Source: Spirulina major PCC 6313 (GTDB taxonomy: Bacteria > Cyanobacteriota > Cyanobacteriia > Cyanobacteriales > Spirulinaceae). Taken from it: DNA of 64,000 nucleotides. Positions 8,435-16,919 of the stretch are shown in pieces. The notes beneath the pieces are model-generated. The model searched no databases. It saw only the letters and a program-made list of their open reading frames with translations, and had not been told where the DNA came from. The stretch is from assembly GCF_001890765.1 (NCBI RefSeq), contig NZ_KV878783.1, positions 2,501,828 through 2,565,827 of the forward strand. The letters are read 5' to 3'. Each line of letters begins with the position of its first letter. Within the stretch, counting starts at the first letter, position 1. Both the position numbers and the translations under genes were made by a program.

Positions 8435-9103
8435 GTGCAACCCCAACGCTTTCCTGAGTGCAACCACCCCATTGTCAAAGCACTGTTTCGCTACAGTGAC
8501 CAAGACTTACTCACTCTGTTTCAGCGTCACCCCGAACAGGGACGCTATTTCGTTGCGTTGTTTTGCCGCTACAATCCCATCGTCTACACCCTGATTTCCC
8601 ACTCAGCGCGATCGCCCGTCCAAGGTGACTATCTGTTTGCCCTCACCTGGCGGCATATCTTCTACGAAATGCGCGGCCTAGAATTGCGCGGCGCGGCCGC
8701 CGTTGAAGCCACCTCCTATCAAAACTGGTTAATCAACGTCACCGCCCTTTGCATCAACCAAGCCAATCTTCCTCCCGTCGAATCGATCACCTACGACCTC
8801 AACAGCACCTCACCCCCCCTGTGGTGCTACCTTGAACAGGGCCTCGACCTGCTCCCCCCCGTGATTCGGCTGATCCTCCTCATGGCCCGCACCTTCCAAT
8901 GGAGTCCCACCCGGATCGCCGCCTACCTCCAAGCCGAAGGCGATATGCTCTCCCCCGCCCAAGTCCAAGACTATCTCCAAGAAAGCTATCGGATGCTGAC
9001 CGTGAATCTCCCCGACGACATTCGCACCATTTACCTCGGCGAAGACCCTGCCGCCGCCAATGGCGAAGATCCCGCCTCGTTAGCGACCAGTGATTCTCGT
9101 TAG
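8435..9103 (+). CDS. Sigma-70-like protein, divergent
   Basis: 222 residues from a GTG start. The N-terminal half (SDQDLLTLFQ, ALFCRYNPIVYTLI, LFALTWRHIFYEMRG) resembles sigma region 2; the C-terminal half (LPPVIRLILLMARTFQWSPTR, LSPAQVQDYLQESYRML) resembles region 4 with a weak helix-turn-helix. This points to a short extracytoplasmic-function-type sigma factor or sigma-derived regulator, a type conserved in cyanobacteria. No anti-sigma gene is adjacent. The tail after residue 205 is disordered and alanine-rich. The GTG is the first start in frame; an in-frame ATG would cut into the conserved part. Moderately sure of the family, not of activity. Confidence 0.55.
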   Translation: MQPQRFPECNHPIVKALFRYSDQDLLTLFQRHPEQGRYFVALFCRYNPIVYTLISHSARSPVQGDYLFALTWRHIFYEMRGLELRGAAAVEATSYQNWLINVTALCINQANLPPVESITYDLNSTSPPLWCYLEQGLDLLPPVIRLILLMARTFQWSPTRIAAYLQAEGDMLSPAQVQDYLQESYRMLTVNLPDDIRTIYLGEDPAAANGEDPASLATSDSR

Positions 9104-9213
9104 GGCGATCGCACCGTCTTCCCTCCCACCATTCCCCCATGAGCGTAGGCCCCATTGCCCTACACTTAAACTATTGGTTTCCTGAGTCCTCCGTCTTCAC
9201 GTCCCCAGCACCG

Positions 9214-10731
9214 ATGATTTTCCCCGAACTGTCTGACTTTAAAGCTCTGGCCAAGCAGGGCAATTTTATTCCGGTTTATCGTGAGTGGGTGGCGGATCTC
9301 GAAACCCCGGTTTCAGCCTGGTATAAGATTTGCGCGGGCCAGCCCTACAGCTTCTTGCTGGAATCCGTCGAAGGCGGGGAAAATATTGGCCGCTATAGTT
9401 TTTTAGGCTGCGATCCGGTGTGGGTGCTGACGACGCGGGGCAACCATACCCGCCAAACCCATCGTGATGGTCAGGTGCAGCATTATGACGGCAATCCCTT
9501 TGATAGCCTTGCCCACTGTCTCGCGCCCTATGATCCGGTGACTTTGCCGGAATTACCGCCGGGGATTGGCGGCCTGTTCGGGTTTTGGGGCTATGAGTTG
9601 ATCCATTGGATTGAGCCACGAGTGCCGGTGCATCGGGCGAAACCCGATGATCTGCCCGATGGAATTTGGATGCAGGTGGATAATTTAATTATTTTTGATC
9701 AGGTGAAGCGGAAGATTTGGGCGATCGCCTATGCCGACCTGCGCGATCCGGAGGTGGATGTGGAGGCGGCCTATCAGGCGGCCTGCGATCGCGTCACCAA
9801 ACTCGTTTTAAAACTCCAACTGCCCCTCCCCATCGAAGCCCGCACCATCGAACTCGCCACCGACAACGCGCCCCCCATCGCCTACACCAGCAACACCAGC
9901 CCCGCAGCCTACTGCGCCAACGTCGAAACCGCCAAACAACACATCCATGCCGGGGACATTTTCCAAGTCGTCCTCTCCCAACGGTTGCAAACCACCTACA
10001 GCGGCAACCCCTTCGACCTCTATCGCTCCCTGCGGTTGGTGAACCCCTCCCCCTACATGGCCTATTTCAACTTTGACCAATGGCAGATCATCGGCTCTAG
10101 CCCAGAAGTGATGGTCAAAGCGGAAAAACTCCCCACGGGCGAAACCCAAGCGATCGTCCGTCCCATCGCCGGAACACGTCGCCGGGGCAAAACCCACGCC
10201 GAAGACCTCGCCTTAGAAAAAGACCTCCTCGCCGACCCCAAAGAAGTGGCCGAACACGTCATGCTCGTGGATTTGGGGCGCAATGATTTGGGTCGCGTCT
10301 GCAAGTGGGGTACGGTGAGTGTTGATGAGTTGATGGTGATTGAACGCTATTCCCATGTGATGCACATTGTCAGTAATGTGATCGGCAAGTTACGCGAGGA
10401 TCAAACCGCCTGGGATTTACTGAAAGCCACCTTTCCCGCCGGGACGGTGAGCGGTGCGCCGAAAATTCGCGCCATGGAAATCATCCACGAACTGGAACCG
10501 GAACGGCGCGGGCCCTATTCCGGGGTCTACGGCTATTACGATTTTGAGGGGCAATTGAATAGTGCGATCGCCATTCGGACCATGGTCGTCCGTCCCCAAG
10601 GCAACGATCAACATCAAGTCTCGGTACAGGCGGGCGCAGGTCTCGTGGCGGACTCCATCCCCGAATCCGAATACGAAGAAACCCTCAACAAAGCCCGCGG
10701 CCTCCTCGAAGCGATCCGCTGTCTACAGTAA
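9214..10731 (+). CDS. trpE: Anthranilate synthase component I
   Basis: 505 residues from the ATG at 9214 (MIFPELSDFKALAKQGNFIP). The enzyme converts chorismate to anthranilate with the glutamine amidotransferase TrpG, the first step of tryptophan synthesis. Evidence: the N-terminal LLESVEGGENIGRYSFLG, which contains the LLES tryptophan-feedback motif, and the chorismate-binding blocks HIHAGDIFQVVLSQR, RPIAGTRRRGKT, GTVSGAPKIRAMEII and GAGLVADSIPESEYEET. The frame is open 25 codons further upstream, but that stretch is unlike the family. No trpG lies nearby, so trp genes are dispersed as usual in cyanobacteria. Feedback sensitivity is inferred from LLES. Confidence 0.95.
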   Translation: MIFPELSDFKALAKQGNFIPVYREWVADLETPVSAWYKICAGQPYSFLLESVEGGENIGRYSFLGCDPVWVLTTRGNHTRQTHRDGQVQHYDGNPFDSLAHCLAPYDPVTLPELPPGIGGLFGFWGYELIHWIEPRVPVHRAKPDDLPDGIWMQVDNLIIFDQVKRKIWAIAYADLRDPEVDVEAAYQAACDRVTKLVLKLQLPLPIEARTIELATDNAPPIAYTSNTSPAAYCANVETAKQHIHAGDIFQVVLSQRLQTTYSGNPFDLYRSLRLVNPSPYMAYFNFDQWQIIGSSPEVMVKAEKLPTGETQAIVRPIAGTRRRGKTHAEDLALEKDLLADPKEVAEHVMLVDLGRNDLGRVCKWGTVSVDELMVIERYSHVMHIVSNVIGKLREDQTAWDLLKATFPAGTVSGAPKIRAMEIIHELEPERRGPYSGVYGYYDFEGQLNSAIAIRTMVVRPQGNDQHQVSVQAGAGLVADSIPESEYEETLNKARGLLEAIRCLQ

Positions 10732-10816
10732 TCGCGCCGCTCGTGGTGAGAAAGGGCGATCGCTGGATTTCGGGCCTTGAATCGTTTTGGGCCCAAGGGC
10801 TGGGCTGCGATCGCTC

Positions 10817-11620
10817 TCAAAGCGTCTCTGGATCAACACCCAATTCCCGCAACTTGGCCCGTAACGCCGCTTGTTTTGCCTCGGCTTGATCTGCCCGTAG
10901 CCGCTCTTGTTGCTCCCGTGCTTCTGCCTGCTCGGCCCGTTGTCGTTCTTGTTCTGCCCGCTGCCGTTCCTGCTCTCGCGGCAACAAAACCAACTGCTCA
11001 TTGGGGAAGTAAAACCGCAGCCAATGGGTCGTCTCTTGCAACACTGAACCGTACCAAGTTCCCAACCACAACCCTAAAGCTTCACACCAAAGCCACCCCG
11101 TTTCATTGGGTTGTAAGGCCACAAATACATTGCCACGCCGCTCCCAACCCAGCAGCGAGGTTGCGTTAAATGGGTCAAAGACAAAATAATGGCTGGTACT
11201 AAATCGCTGCTCGTAAATCTCTTTTTTAGTGGTGAGGTCAACTGCTGCGGTGGAGGGTGACATTAACTCCACAATCACATCGGGATACTTACCGTCTTCT
11301 GCCCAGACGACCCAGCCTTGACGCTCTTTTTGCCCGTCTACATTGAGCGCCACAAAAAAATCAGGGCCGCGAAAATCACGATTCTTAATCTGTTCCAAAC
11401 TGTAATACACAAACATATTGCCACTCGCATAAAAATCTTCACGGGGGGCGAGGGCAGCATAAACAGAATCGATGAGCAGGTTCATCGCGAGACGGTGACG
11501 ATTACTTTCCAAGGGGACTCCATCATCAAAAACGAGGTCAGTGGGGGGGAGTGAAGGAACCCAACTATCGGATGTGTTGGTTTGAGGCGTAGATGGAATC
11601 GGCGGAGTCATGGGGTTCAC
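10817..11620 (-). CDS. Uma2-family protein with C-terminal charged coiled coil
   Basis: 267 residues. Residues about 20-200 are a Uma2/DUF820 nuclease-fold domain (FRGPDFFVALN, KYPDVIVELMSPST, KKEIYEQRFSTSHYFVFDP). Residues about 208-255 are a highly charged helix built on repeats of ERQRAEQ and RADQAEA, a likely coiled coil for self-association. This long-tailed form is common in cyanobacteria. It lies next to the ATPase/Toprim module, on the opposite strand. Role unknown. Confidence 0.86.
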   Translation of the reverse strand: MNPMTPPIPSTPQTNTSDSWVPSLPPTDLVFDDGVPLESNRHRLAMNLLIDSVYAALAPREDFYASGNMFVYYSLEQIKNRDFRGPDFFVALNVDGQKERQGWVVWAEDGKYPDVIVELMSPSTAAVDLTTKKEIYEQRFSTSHYFVFDPFNATSLLGWERRGNVFVALQPNETGWLWCEALGLWLGTWYGSVLQETTHWLRFYFPNEQLVLLPREQERQRAEQERQRAEQAEAREQQERLRADQAEAKQAALRAKLRELGVDPETL

Positions 11621-11900
11621 TCCAGTTGATTTGTTCTGCTCGATTATAACGTGACGGTTTGGGGGCGATCGGCAAAATCACACCCACTTAGAGGGCCTAG
11701 CCGTAGTCCGATGGGGGGGATCTGCGGTGGGGGAATAGGTGGGCTGGCGGTAGTTGCGGCGGTAGAGGTTGGCAAAGAGGAGCAGTGAAATCCCTGACCG
11801 ATCAAGAGGTGCGATCGCTCTCCTCCCTCACAGATCGGTCAAAAATATCCTACAGTAAACAGCAGAGATGAAGACTCCGCATAATCTAGAAACAATCACG
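11621..11900. other. Intergenic junction with exbB scar and inverted repeat
   Basis: No intact gene. It contains the duplicated, rearranged 3' end of exbB (about 11678-11785, minus strand) and an inverted repeat, TGACCGATC at 11795-11803 and GATCGGTCA at 11833-11841, 29 nt apart, just upstream of the ATPase gene. The repeat could be an operator or the edge of the inserted segment. Confidence 0.6.
11678..11785 (-). pseudogene. Fragment of exbB 3' end with internal in-frame deletion
   Basis: 39 nt at 11730-11768 are identical to 13744-13782 inside exbB. The adjoining 11769-11785 matches exbB again about 66 nt further inside, with one mismatch in GGTTGGC(A/G)AAGAGGAG. Read on the minus strand it gives LLFANL joined directly to YRRNYRQPTYSP, so 22 codons are missing in frame, then a different tail TADPPHRTTARPSKWV and a stop near 11678. 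It is either the original exbB end or a paralogue remnant left beside the inserted ATPase/Toprim module. Confidence 0.75.
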
Positions 11901-12959
11901 ATGCTTGAATCCCTTAGCATTAAAAATTTCCGTTGCTTTGAAAATCTCGACGTTCAAGGCTTCAAACGAGTCAACCTCATCGGCGGCAAAAACAACGCCG
12001 GAAAAACCGCCCTCCTCGAAGCCCTCCTCCTCTACTTTTACCCAACCCCTCAATCCATTATCGAACTCAAAAAGCTTAGAAAGGAAGCGATATATTCTAA
12101 AAAAAACATCCTCAAATCAGTGTGGGATACATTTTTTTATAACCGTAATGCTACCCAAGATATTGAAATCCAAGGAGTTGGGTGGCAAAACAAAAAAAGA
12201 AATGTCAATATCTCTAATGCTCTCTATATTCAGCAAAGTCTTTTTCGGGATTCTGAGTATGAAATAGAAAATCAACTATTTCAAGATTACACAGAATCAG
12301 TTCTAAAAATAAGATTAAAGGTAGACGGTGCAGAAGATATAAATTCTAGTATCAATGCAAATTCAAAAAAAATATTTTCGCCTACTGCTTCTGATAGATT
12401 GCAACCCAAAATCAATACTTCTTTTGGAGTAAGCAATCGAGTTATTGCACAACACTATGATTTGATTAGATTTCATGACCGAAGCAATGATGTTTTAAAG
12501 ATACTGCAAATTCTCGATCCATCCATCGAAAATGCCGAAACATTTTCTATGGACGAGCCAACACTATATCTGACTCGCAAAAATCAGCAAAGACTACCTA
12601 TCTCTTTGTTTGGTGATGCTGTTAATCGTGTCGTTTCTATTACTCTTGAATTGCTAGATAGACAGCATAATGTTTTGCTGATTGATGAGATTGAGAATGG
12701 GATTCATTACAGTAGCCAGCAAGAGTTTTGGAATGCTTTGTTTAATTTGGCCAATGAACTAGATACGATGATTTTTGCGACGACCCATAGTTTAGAGATG
12801 ATTAAAGCCTTTGCGCGGGCTGGCCATGATCATCCGGGGGATGGGGCTTATTTTGAACTCGCACGGAGTCCAAGAGATAATCAAATTGTCGCGATTAATC
12901 GAGATATTGAAACCCTAGACTATGCCCTAGAACGTGGCAAGCCCATTCGAGGGGAGTAG
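11901..12959 (+). CDS. ABC-type ATPase of OLD/PARIS/AbiL kind (AAA_15/21)
   Basis: 352 residues from the ATG at 11901 (MLESLSIKNFRCF, the usual beginning); an in-frame ATG at 11868 with AGAG just before it is an alternative. Walker A is GKNNAGKT (about 29-36), Walker B LLIDEIENG (about 258-266), and the switch histidine is in TTHSLEM (about 293-299). The short insert between the ATPase halves is A/T-rich (12.1-12.5 kb) compared with neighbours. Such ATPases pair with Toprim or DUF4435/RloB partners in phage-defence systems; here a DUF3226/Toprim-like gene follows 10 nt downstream. A defence role is inferred from this pairing, not demonstrated. Confidence 0.85.
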   Translation: MLESLSIKNFRCFENLDVQGFKRVNLIGGKNNAGKTALLEALLLYFYPTPQSIIELKKLRKEAIYSKKNILKSVWDTFFYNRNATQDIEIQGVGWQNKKRNVNISNALYIQQSLFRDSEYEIENQLFQDYTESVLKIRLKVDGAEDINSSINANSKKIFSPTASDRLQPKINTSFGVSNRVIAQHYDLIRFHDRSNDVLKILQILDPSIENAETFSMDEPTLYLTRKNQQRLPISLFGDAVNRVVSITLELLDRQHNVLLIDEIENGIHYSSQQEFWNALFNLANELDTMIFATTHSLEMIKAFARAGHDHPGDGAYFELARSPRDNQIVAINRDIETLDYALERGKPIRGE

Positions 12960-12969
12960 CTCTTGAGCA

Positions 12970-13671
12970 ATGACTAATATTCTTATCGTTGAAAGTAAAA
13001 ACGATCAATATTTTCTACAATATCTCATCGAATACCTCAATTATAAAATTGATGTCGAAGCTCCGATCTGTATTGGTGATGATGACTATGAATGCTTGAA
13101 TGGTTTGAACGAACAAAAACTAATTCAAACCTTGAAAGACTTGGCCGCGAGTCTGCAAAAGCGAGACATTCAAAAAATTGGAATCATCATCGATCAAGAT
13201 AATTATTCAGAACAAGAGCGGATTGAATTTGTTAATCGCTGTTTAGAGGCTGTGTTTACCCCATCGCAACGCCTCACTCAATCCTGTGAACTGGTTGAAA
13301 TGGGAATTAATGAAAAAATCACCTTTGAGTTAGGCTGCTATTTTACCAATGTCAATCAACACGGTGAATTAGAAACGCTCCTCAAGACAATCAAAGCCCA
13401 ATCGTCGCCCCATGCCGATTGTTTAGAGTTTTGGCGGGATTGTGTGGGGCAATCCGGGCAAGCGATCGCAGACAAAGAGTTTGATAAGTTTTGGTGGTCT
13501 ATTTATTTGCGATACGATACTTGCTCTAAGCAAGATCGTAAGCAAGCAGAGCGGAAATGTTCGATGAAACATTTCGAGACTGTTTTAAAGAAAAAAGGAT
13601 CGCGTATCTTGAACTTAGAGCATCCGATTTTAGCTAATCTCAAGTCTTTTTTGAGTCTCTTTGATGGGTAG
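12970..13671 (+). CDS. DUF3226/Toprim-like partner of the ATPase
   Basis: 233 residues. The N-terminus ILIVESKNDQYFL supplies the Toprim glutamate (E8) and IGIIIDQDNYS (about 71-81) supplies the DxD pair (D75, D77). The C-terminal half is helical and ends LEHPILANLKSFLSLF. Toprim proteins cut or re-join nucleic acids with divalent metal; in OLD, PARIS and related systems the Toprim unit is the nuclease effector held by the ATPase. The gene starts 10 nt after the ATPase stop, so the two are almost surely one transcript. Assignment to DUF3226 rather than DUF4435 rests on size and the ESKND pattern and is moderately sure. Confidence 0.75.
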   Translation: MTNILIVESKNDQYFLQYLIEYLNYKIDVEAPICIGDDDYECLNGLNEQKLIQTLKDLAASLQKRDIQKIGIIIDQDNYSEQERIEFVNRCLEAVFTPSQRLTQSCELVEMGINEKITFELGCYFTNVNQHGELETLLKTIKAQSSPHADCLEFWRDCVGQSGQAIADKEFDKFWWSIYLRYDTCSKQDRKQAERKCSMKHFETVLKKKGSRILNLEHPILANLKSFLSLFDG

Positions 13672-13691
13672 ATGATGAGGCAGCGCGATCG

Positions 13692-14387
13692 CTAAGACTC
13701 AGCAGCATCAGAGGATTCATCTGGGTAGGGCTGTGTGGGTTTTGGGGAATAGGTGGGCTGGCGGTAGTTGCGGCGGTAGAGGAGTTCGAGTTGGCCGCCT
13801 GCGGTTTGGATCAGGGAAAATTGCCGTCGGGCCAGGCCACGAAAAAGGTTGGCGAAGAGGAGAGTGAGAATGGCGAGGGTGAGTCCGGCAGCGGTGGAGA
13901 TCAGGGCTTCGGCAATGCCCCGCGTCACTCCTGCGGTTTGGAGCATCGTTTGAGCGCCGAGGTTGAGATTCACAAAGGTGCGCATCAGTCCCAGGATTGT
14001 CCCCAACAGTCCGAGGAGGGGGGAGACGGTGATGATGGTTTCAAAGACGGTGTTAAAGCGTTTGAGCAGGGGCATTTCGGCTTGGGCGGCGGTTTCGAGG
14101 GCGAGGCAAAATTCTTCGGGGGTGGGCTGGGGGAGGATCAGGGCGTTGAGGAAGATGCGGGCAATGGGAAGGGTGGGTTTGCCTTTGAGATAGGCGATCG
14201 CCCCTTGGGGATCTTCGCGATAGGCCCCCAAAACGGTCAACATAAACCGCCGCTGCTGCTGATGAATGCGCCACCAAAACCAGAGGCGCTCGCCAATCAA
14301 CACCACAGCCACCATCGACAGCAGCAACAGGGGCAAAATCGTAATGCCACCAATGGTCACGATAGTATTAAACGTAGTCGCTAACAT
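13692..14387 (-). CDS. exbB: ExbB/TolQ/MotA-family proton channel subunit
   Basis: 231 residues with three membrane segments: about 12-35 (ITILPLLLLSMVAVVLIG), 110-135 (ETIITVSPLLGLLGTILGLM) and 155-180 (IAEALISTAAGLTLAILTLLFANL), the classic ExbB layout. ExbB with ExbD uses proton flow to energise TonB-dependent uptake, for example of iron or vitamin B12. No exbD or tonB is adjacent. The 3' end is partly duplicated 2 kb away beyond the ATPase/Toprim genes, so the region was rearranged. The hydrophilic tail SPKPTQPYPDESSDAAES is specific to this copy. Confidence 0.88.
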   Translation of the reverse strand: MLATTFNTIVTIGGITILPLLLLSMVAVVLIGERLWFWWRIHQQQRRFMLTVLGAYREDPQGAIAYLKGKPTLPIARIFLNALILPQPTPEEFCLALETAAQAEMPLLKRFNTVFETIITVSPLLGLLGTILGLMRTFVNLNLGAQTMLQTAGVTRGIAEALISTAAGLTLAILTLLFANLFRGLARRQFSLIQTAGGQLELLYRRNYRQPTYSPKPTQPYPDESSDAAES

Positions 14388-14556
14388 CCTGAATTGCCTG
14401 AGCGTTGTCCCAATGGTACAGAGTTTTCTCGCGCAAAAACAAACATTTTTCCCTGCGTGGGCCCCGCGTTGCCGACTCAGTCAGGTGATTCTTAACCGTC
14501 TCGCCAAACTGGACTAAATTCGCTACAGTGAGCGATCGCACCCCCTTTTTTGTCCC

Positions 14557-15150
14557 ATGCCTGTTCCTGTTCAACTCATCGTCGGCCTCGGCAATCCGGG
14601 CCCCAAATACGATCGCACCCGCCACAACATCGGGTTTGACTGTGTGGATCAACTGGCCCAGCGGTGGGCGATGCCCTGGCAGGAGAACCGCCGATTTAAG
14701 GGCTATTGCGCCACCGGACGCGGCCCCACTGGTGAGAAAATGTATCTCCTCAAACCCACCACCTACATGAACCGTTCCGGGGAATCGATCCGGGCGGCGT
14801 TGGATTGGTACAAGCTCCCACCGGAATCGGTGCTGACGGTCTATGACGATATGGATTTACCCGTGGGACGATTGCGGCTGCGCTTGTCGGGGTCGGCGGG
14901 GGGACATAATGGGATGAAGTCCGCGATCGCCCATCTCGGAACCCAAGACTTTCCTCGGCTCCGGTTGGGGATTGGCGGCTCTGGCCCCGAAAAAGAGACG
15001 ATTTCCCATGTTTTGGGTCGCTTCACCCCCCAAGAAACCCCGATTATTAAAGAAGTGCTCAATTTAGCCACCGATGCGGTGACCGTTGGGTTAAAACAGG
15101 GATTAGAAAAGGCGATGAGTCTCTATAACCCGCGCCAAGCTGAGCTTTAG
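14557..15150 (+). CDS. pth: Peptidyl-tRNA hydrolase
   Basis: 197 residues. The enzyme frees tRNA from peptidyl-tRNA that dropped off ribosomes. The family blocks are intact: LIVGLGNPGPKYDRTRHNIGF with the catalytic histidine, KPTTYMNRSGESI, VYDDMDLPVGRLRLRLSGSAGGHNGMKS and FPRLRLGIG. The ATG at 14557 is the first start before the conserved beginning. Divergent from exbB, with about 170 nt between. Confidence 0.96.
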   Translation: MPVPVQLIVGLGNPGPKYDRTRHNIGFDCVDQLAQRWAMPWQENRRFKGYCATGRGPTGEKMYLLKPTTYMNRSGESIRAALDWYKLPPESVLTVYDDMDLPVGRLRLRLSGSAGGHNGMKSAIAHLGTQDFPRLRLGIGGSGPEKETISHVLGRFTPQETPIIKEVLNLATDAVTVGLKQGLEKAMSLYNPRQAEL

Positions 15151-15247
15151 ACCGCAAGGCTCGCGGGGCAAAAGGGAACAAAGGGGCGCGATCGCTGATC
15201 TATAGCACTAAATCCCTCACCCTAGTTCACCCTATTCGAGTTGACCT

Positions 15248-15703
15248 ATGCGTTATTCTGCCGCTGCTGTCCTTCTTTCGGGTTTGATGGCGATCGCCGC
15301 CGCTCCCGCCCATGCCGATGACACCCTGCCCCGCTTTGACCCCAACGCCGAAGCTGTCGAAATCCCCGTCCCCCCACCGGCCACCTCAGAACCCATCGTT
15401 TTAGAAGCACCCGCCGCCCGTCCCGCCCTCAGCCCCGAACTGCGTAGCGCGTTAGTGACGATTTTTAGTAGTGGCCTAGAGCAAGCCCTCAGCGGTGAAG
15501 CGGTCGAAGTGCCACCCGGTGTCACAGGGATGGTGACAGAATCGGTGGTCAATGAATTTGAGCGCATCGCCACCAACGACAGTGCGCCCAACGGTGTCGC
15601 CGCCTTTGCCCGTGCCCTGCGTGCCGCCACCCAAGGCGCACCCACCGAGCAAGTGACGCAGGAGATCAAAGCGGCCTTTCAAGCGATTCTTGATAGTATC
15701 TAG
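15248..15703 (+). CDS. Small secreted protein, function unknown
   Basis: 151 residues with a clear signal peptide: RYSAAAVLLSGLMAIAAA followed by AHA-DD. The mature part has a proline-rich start (residues about 38-60) and then a helical, alanine-rich region without cysteines or known motifs. Probably periplasmic. No operon partners; a complex repeat region follows. Not a family I recognise. Confidence 0.65.
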   Translation: MRYSAAAVLLSGLMAIAAAPAHADDTLPRFDPNAEAVEIPVPPPATSEPIVLEAPAARPALSPELRSALVTIFSSGLEQALSGEAVEVPPGVTGMVTESVVNEFERIATNDSAPNGVAAFARALRAATQGAPTEQVTQEIKAAFQAILDSI

Positions 15704-16073
15704 GGCGACACTGGATCTGAATCGGGCTAAAACGCCAATCGGCTTGAAAAAATGGCGATCGCATTGTTCTGCTGAAGTGATTGCGGCTGAGGGTGCGATC
15801 GCCTCTCTAAAATCCACCACTGATACCAACCTCCCGTTGCTAAACGGGAGTTGGTATCAGTGAGCCAGAGGCTCACACTCTTAGAATTCTCTGTAGCGCG
15901 AGCTTCTAGCTCGTTGCTTTGATCAAAGGAGGAGCAAACGAAGGCTAGGTCAACATTAGAACGTTTTGTATAAGCAGTGACCAAAATGCCAGGAAAGCTT
16001 AGAATTAACTGGCAACTCGTGGCAGGTACTGATAGAATGCTTTGTGACTTTTTAACCCCACCCACGACATCCT
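15704..16073. other. Intergenic region rich in palindromes
   Basis: No gene seen. Contains three inverted repeats between 15820 and 15913 (listed separately) and an ordinary A/T-richer stretch before the pentapeptide gene. Confidence 0.6.
15820..15913. repeat. Cluster of three palindromes
   Basis: (1) 15820-15860: CTGATACCAA-C-CTCCCGTT / AACGGGAG-TTGGTATCAG, an 18-bp stem with one bulged C. (2) 15861-15875: TGAGCC-AGA-GGCTCA. (3) 15899-15913: CGAGC-TTCTA-GCTCG. Palindromes 2 and 3 recur in the same order at 33857-33932, so they belong to a dispersed element. Confidence 0.75.
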
Positions 16074-16787
16074 ATGGTTGACAACACCGGAGATATCGAA
16101 AGACTCCTAGAGACAAAAAAATGTCAAGGTGGCGACCTCAGCCACGCAAATCTGAGCAACTTTGACCTCAGCGGTGCAGACTTAAGCGGTGCAAGCCTCT
16201 ATTGCACCAACCTCAGCGGAGCAAACCTCAGTGGTGCCAACCTCAGCGGTGCAGATCTTAGCTACGCGAACTTCGTTAAAACGGATCTCACCCGTGCCAA
16301 TATTCGGGGCGCGGATGCCAAAGGAATTAACCTCTTCGATGCTAACCTGAACGGAACCAACCTCAGTGGGACAGATTTAACCTTTGCCATGTTGGTGAAT
16401 GCCACCCTCAGCGAAGCGAATCTGCGGGCGGTCAAGCTCGTTGGTGCGAACTTAATCGGGGCTAAACTCAACAGTGCTAATCTCAGCAGTGCCGATTTAG
16501 GCGGGGCCAACTTAAGCACGGCTAATCTCGTCGCGGCGAAGCTCTTAAGCACTGACCTCAGCGAGGCGAAGCTGGTACGAGCGGATCTGAGCGATGCTAA
16601 TTTGGTGGGTGCAAACTTGACCGATGCCAACCTCTCCAACGCCAATCTGCTCAATACCAATATGTCGAGTGCCTTGCTGATTGGGGCGTATTTGATTGGG
16701 GCGAACTTAATCGGGACACAATTAGAAAATACCAAATTAGATGGCACGATTGGATTAACCACGGAAGGGCAATTAGTGGTGAGCTAG
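16074..16787 (+). CDS. Pentapeptide-repeat protein
   Basis: 237 residues made almost entirely of A(D/N)LxX pentapeptides from about residue 25 to 230, predicted to fold as a right-handed quadrilateral beta helix. No signal peptide, no second domain, so a soluble cytosolic protein. Cyanobacteria have many such proteins; functions are mostly unknown. The repetitive sequence makes recombination likely. A terminator-like hairpin follows at 16857-16880. Confidence 0.9.
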   Translation: MVDNTGDIERLLETKKCQGGDLSHANLSNFDLSGADLSGASLYCTNLSGANLSGANLSGADLSYANFVKTDLTRANIRGADAKGINLFDANLNGTNLSGTDLTFAMLVNATLSEANLRAVKLVGANLIGAKLNSANLSSADLGGANLSTANLVAAKLLSTDLSEAKLVRADLSDANLVGANLTDANLSNANLLNTNMSSALLIGAYLIGANLIGTQLENTKLDGTIGLTTEGQLVVS

Positions 16788-16856
16788 GTTTGTTGATTAC
16801 TTGTGCGATCGCTCCTCACCCGACAGCATCACAGACAATTAAACTCACAGACAAGC

Positions 16857-16880
16857 AAGGAGAGGTGTTGACCTCTCCTT
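16857..16880. terminator. Shared hairpin between convergent genes
   Basis: AAGGAGAGGT, loop GTTG, ACCTCTCCTT: a perfect 10-bp stem, extended by CAAG/CTTG outside. It lies between the pentapeptide gene (plus) and the ferredoxin gene (minus) and could stop transcription from both. Confidence 0.65.
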
Positions 16881-16919
16881 ACTTGTGCTTGGAAATTCAA
16901 TGCTGTTTCAATGCGGGGG

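Noticed and set aside
13692..15150. Complete ExbB-ExbD-TonB system
   Set aside because: Only exbB is present; upstream is pth and downstream the ATPase/Toprim genes.
16262..16762. 166-codon open frame opposite the pentapeptide gene
   Set aside because: Long because of the repeated codons of the pentapeptide array; no independent support.
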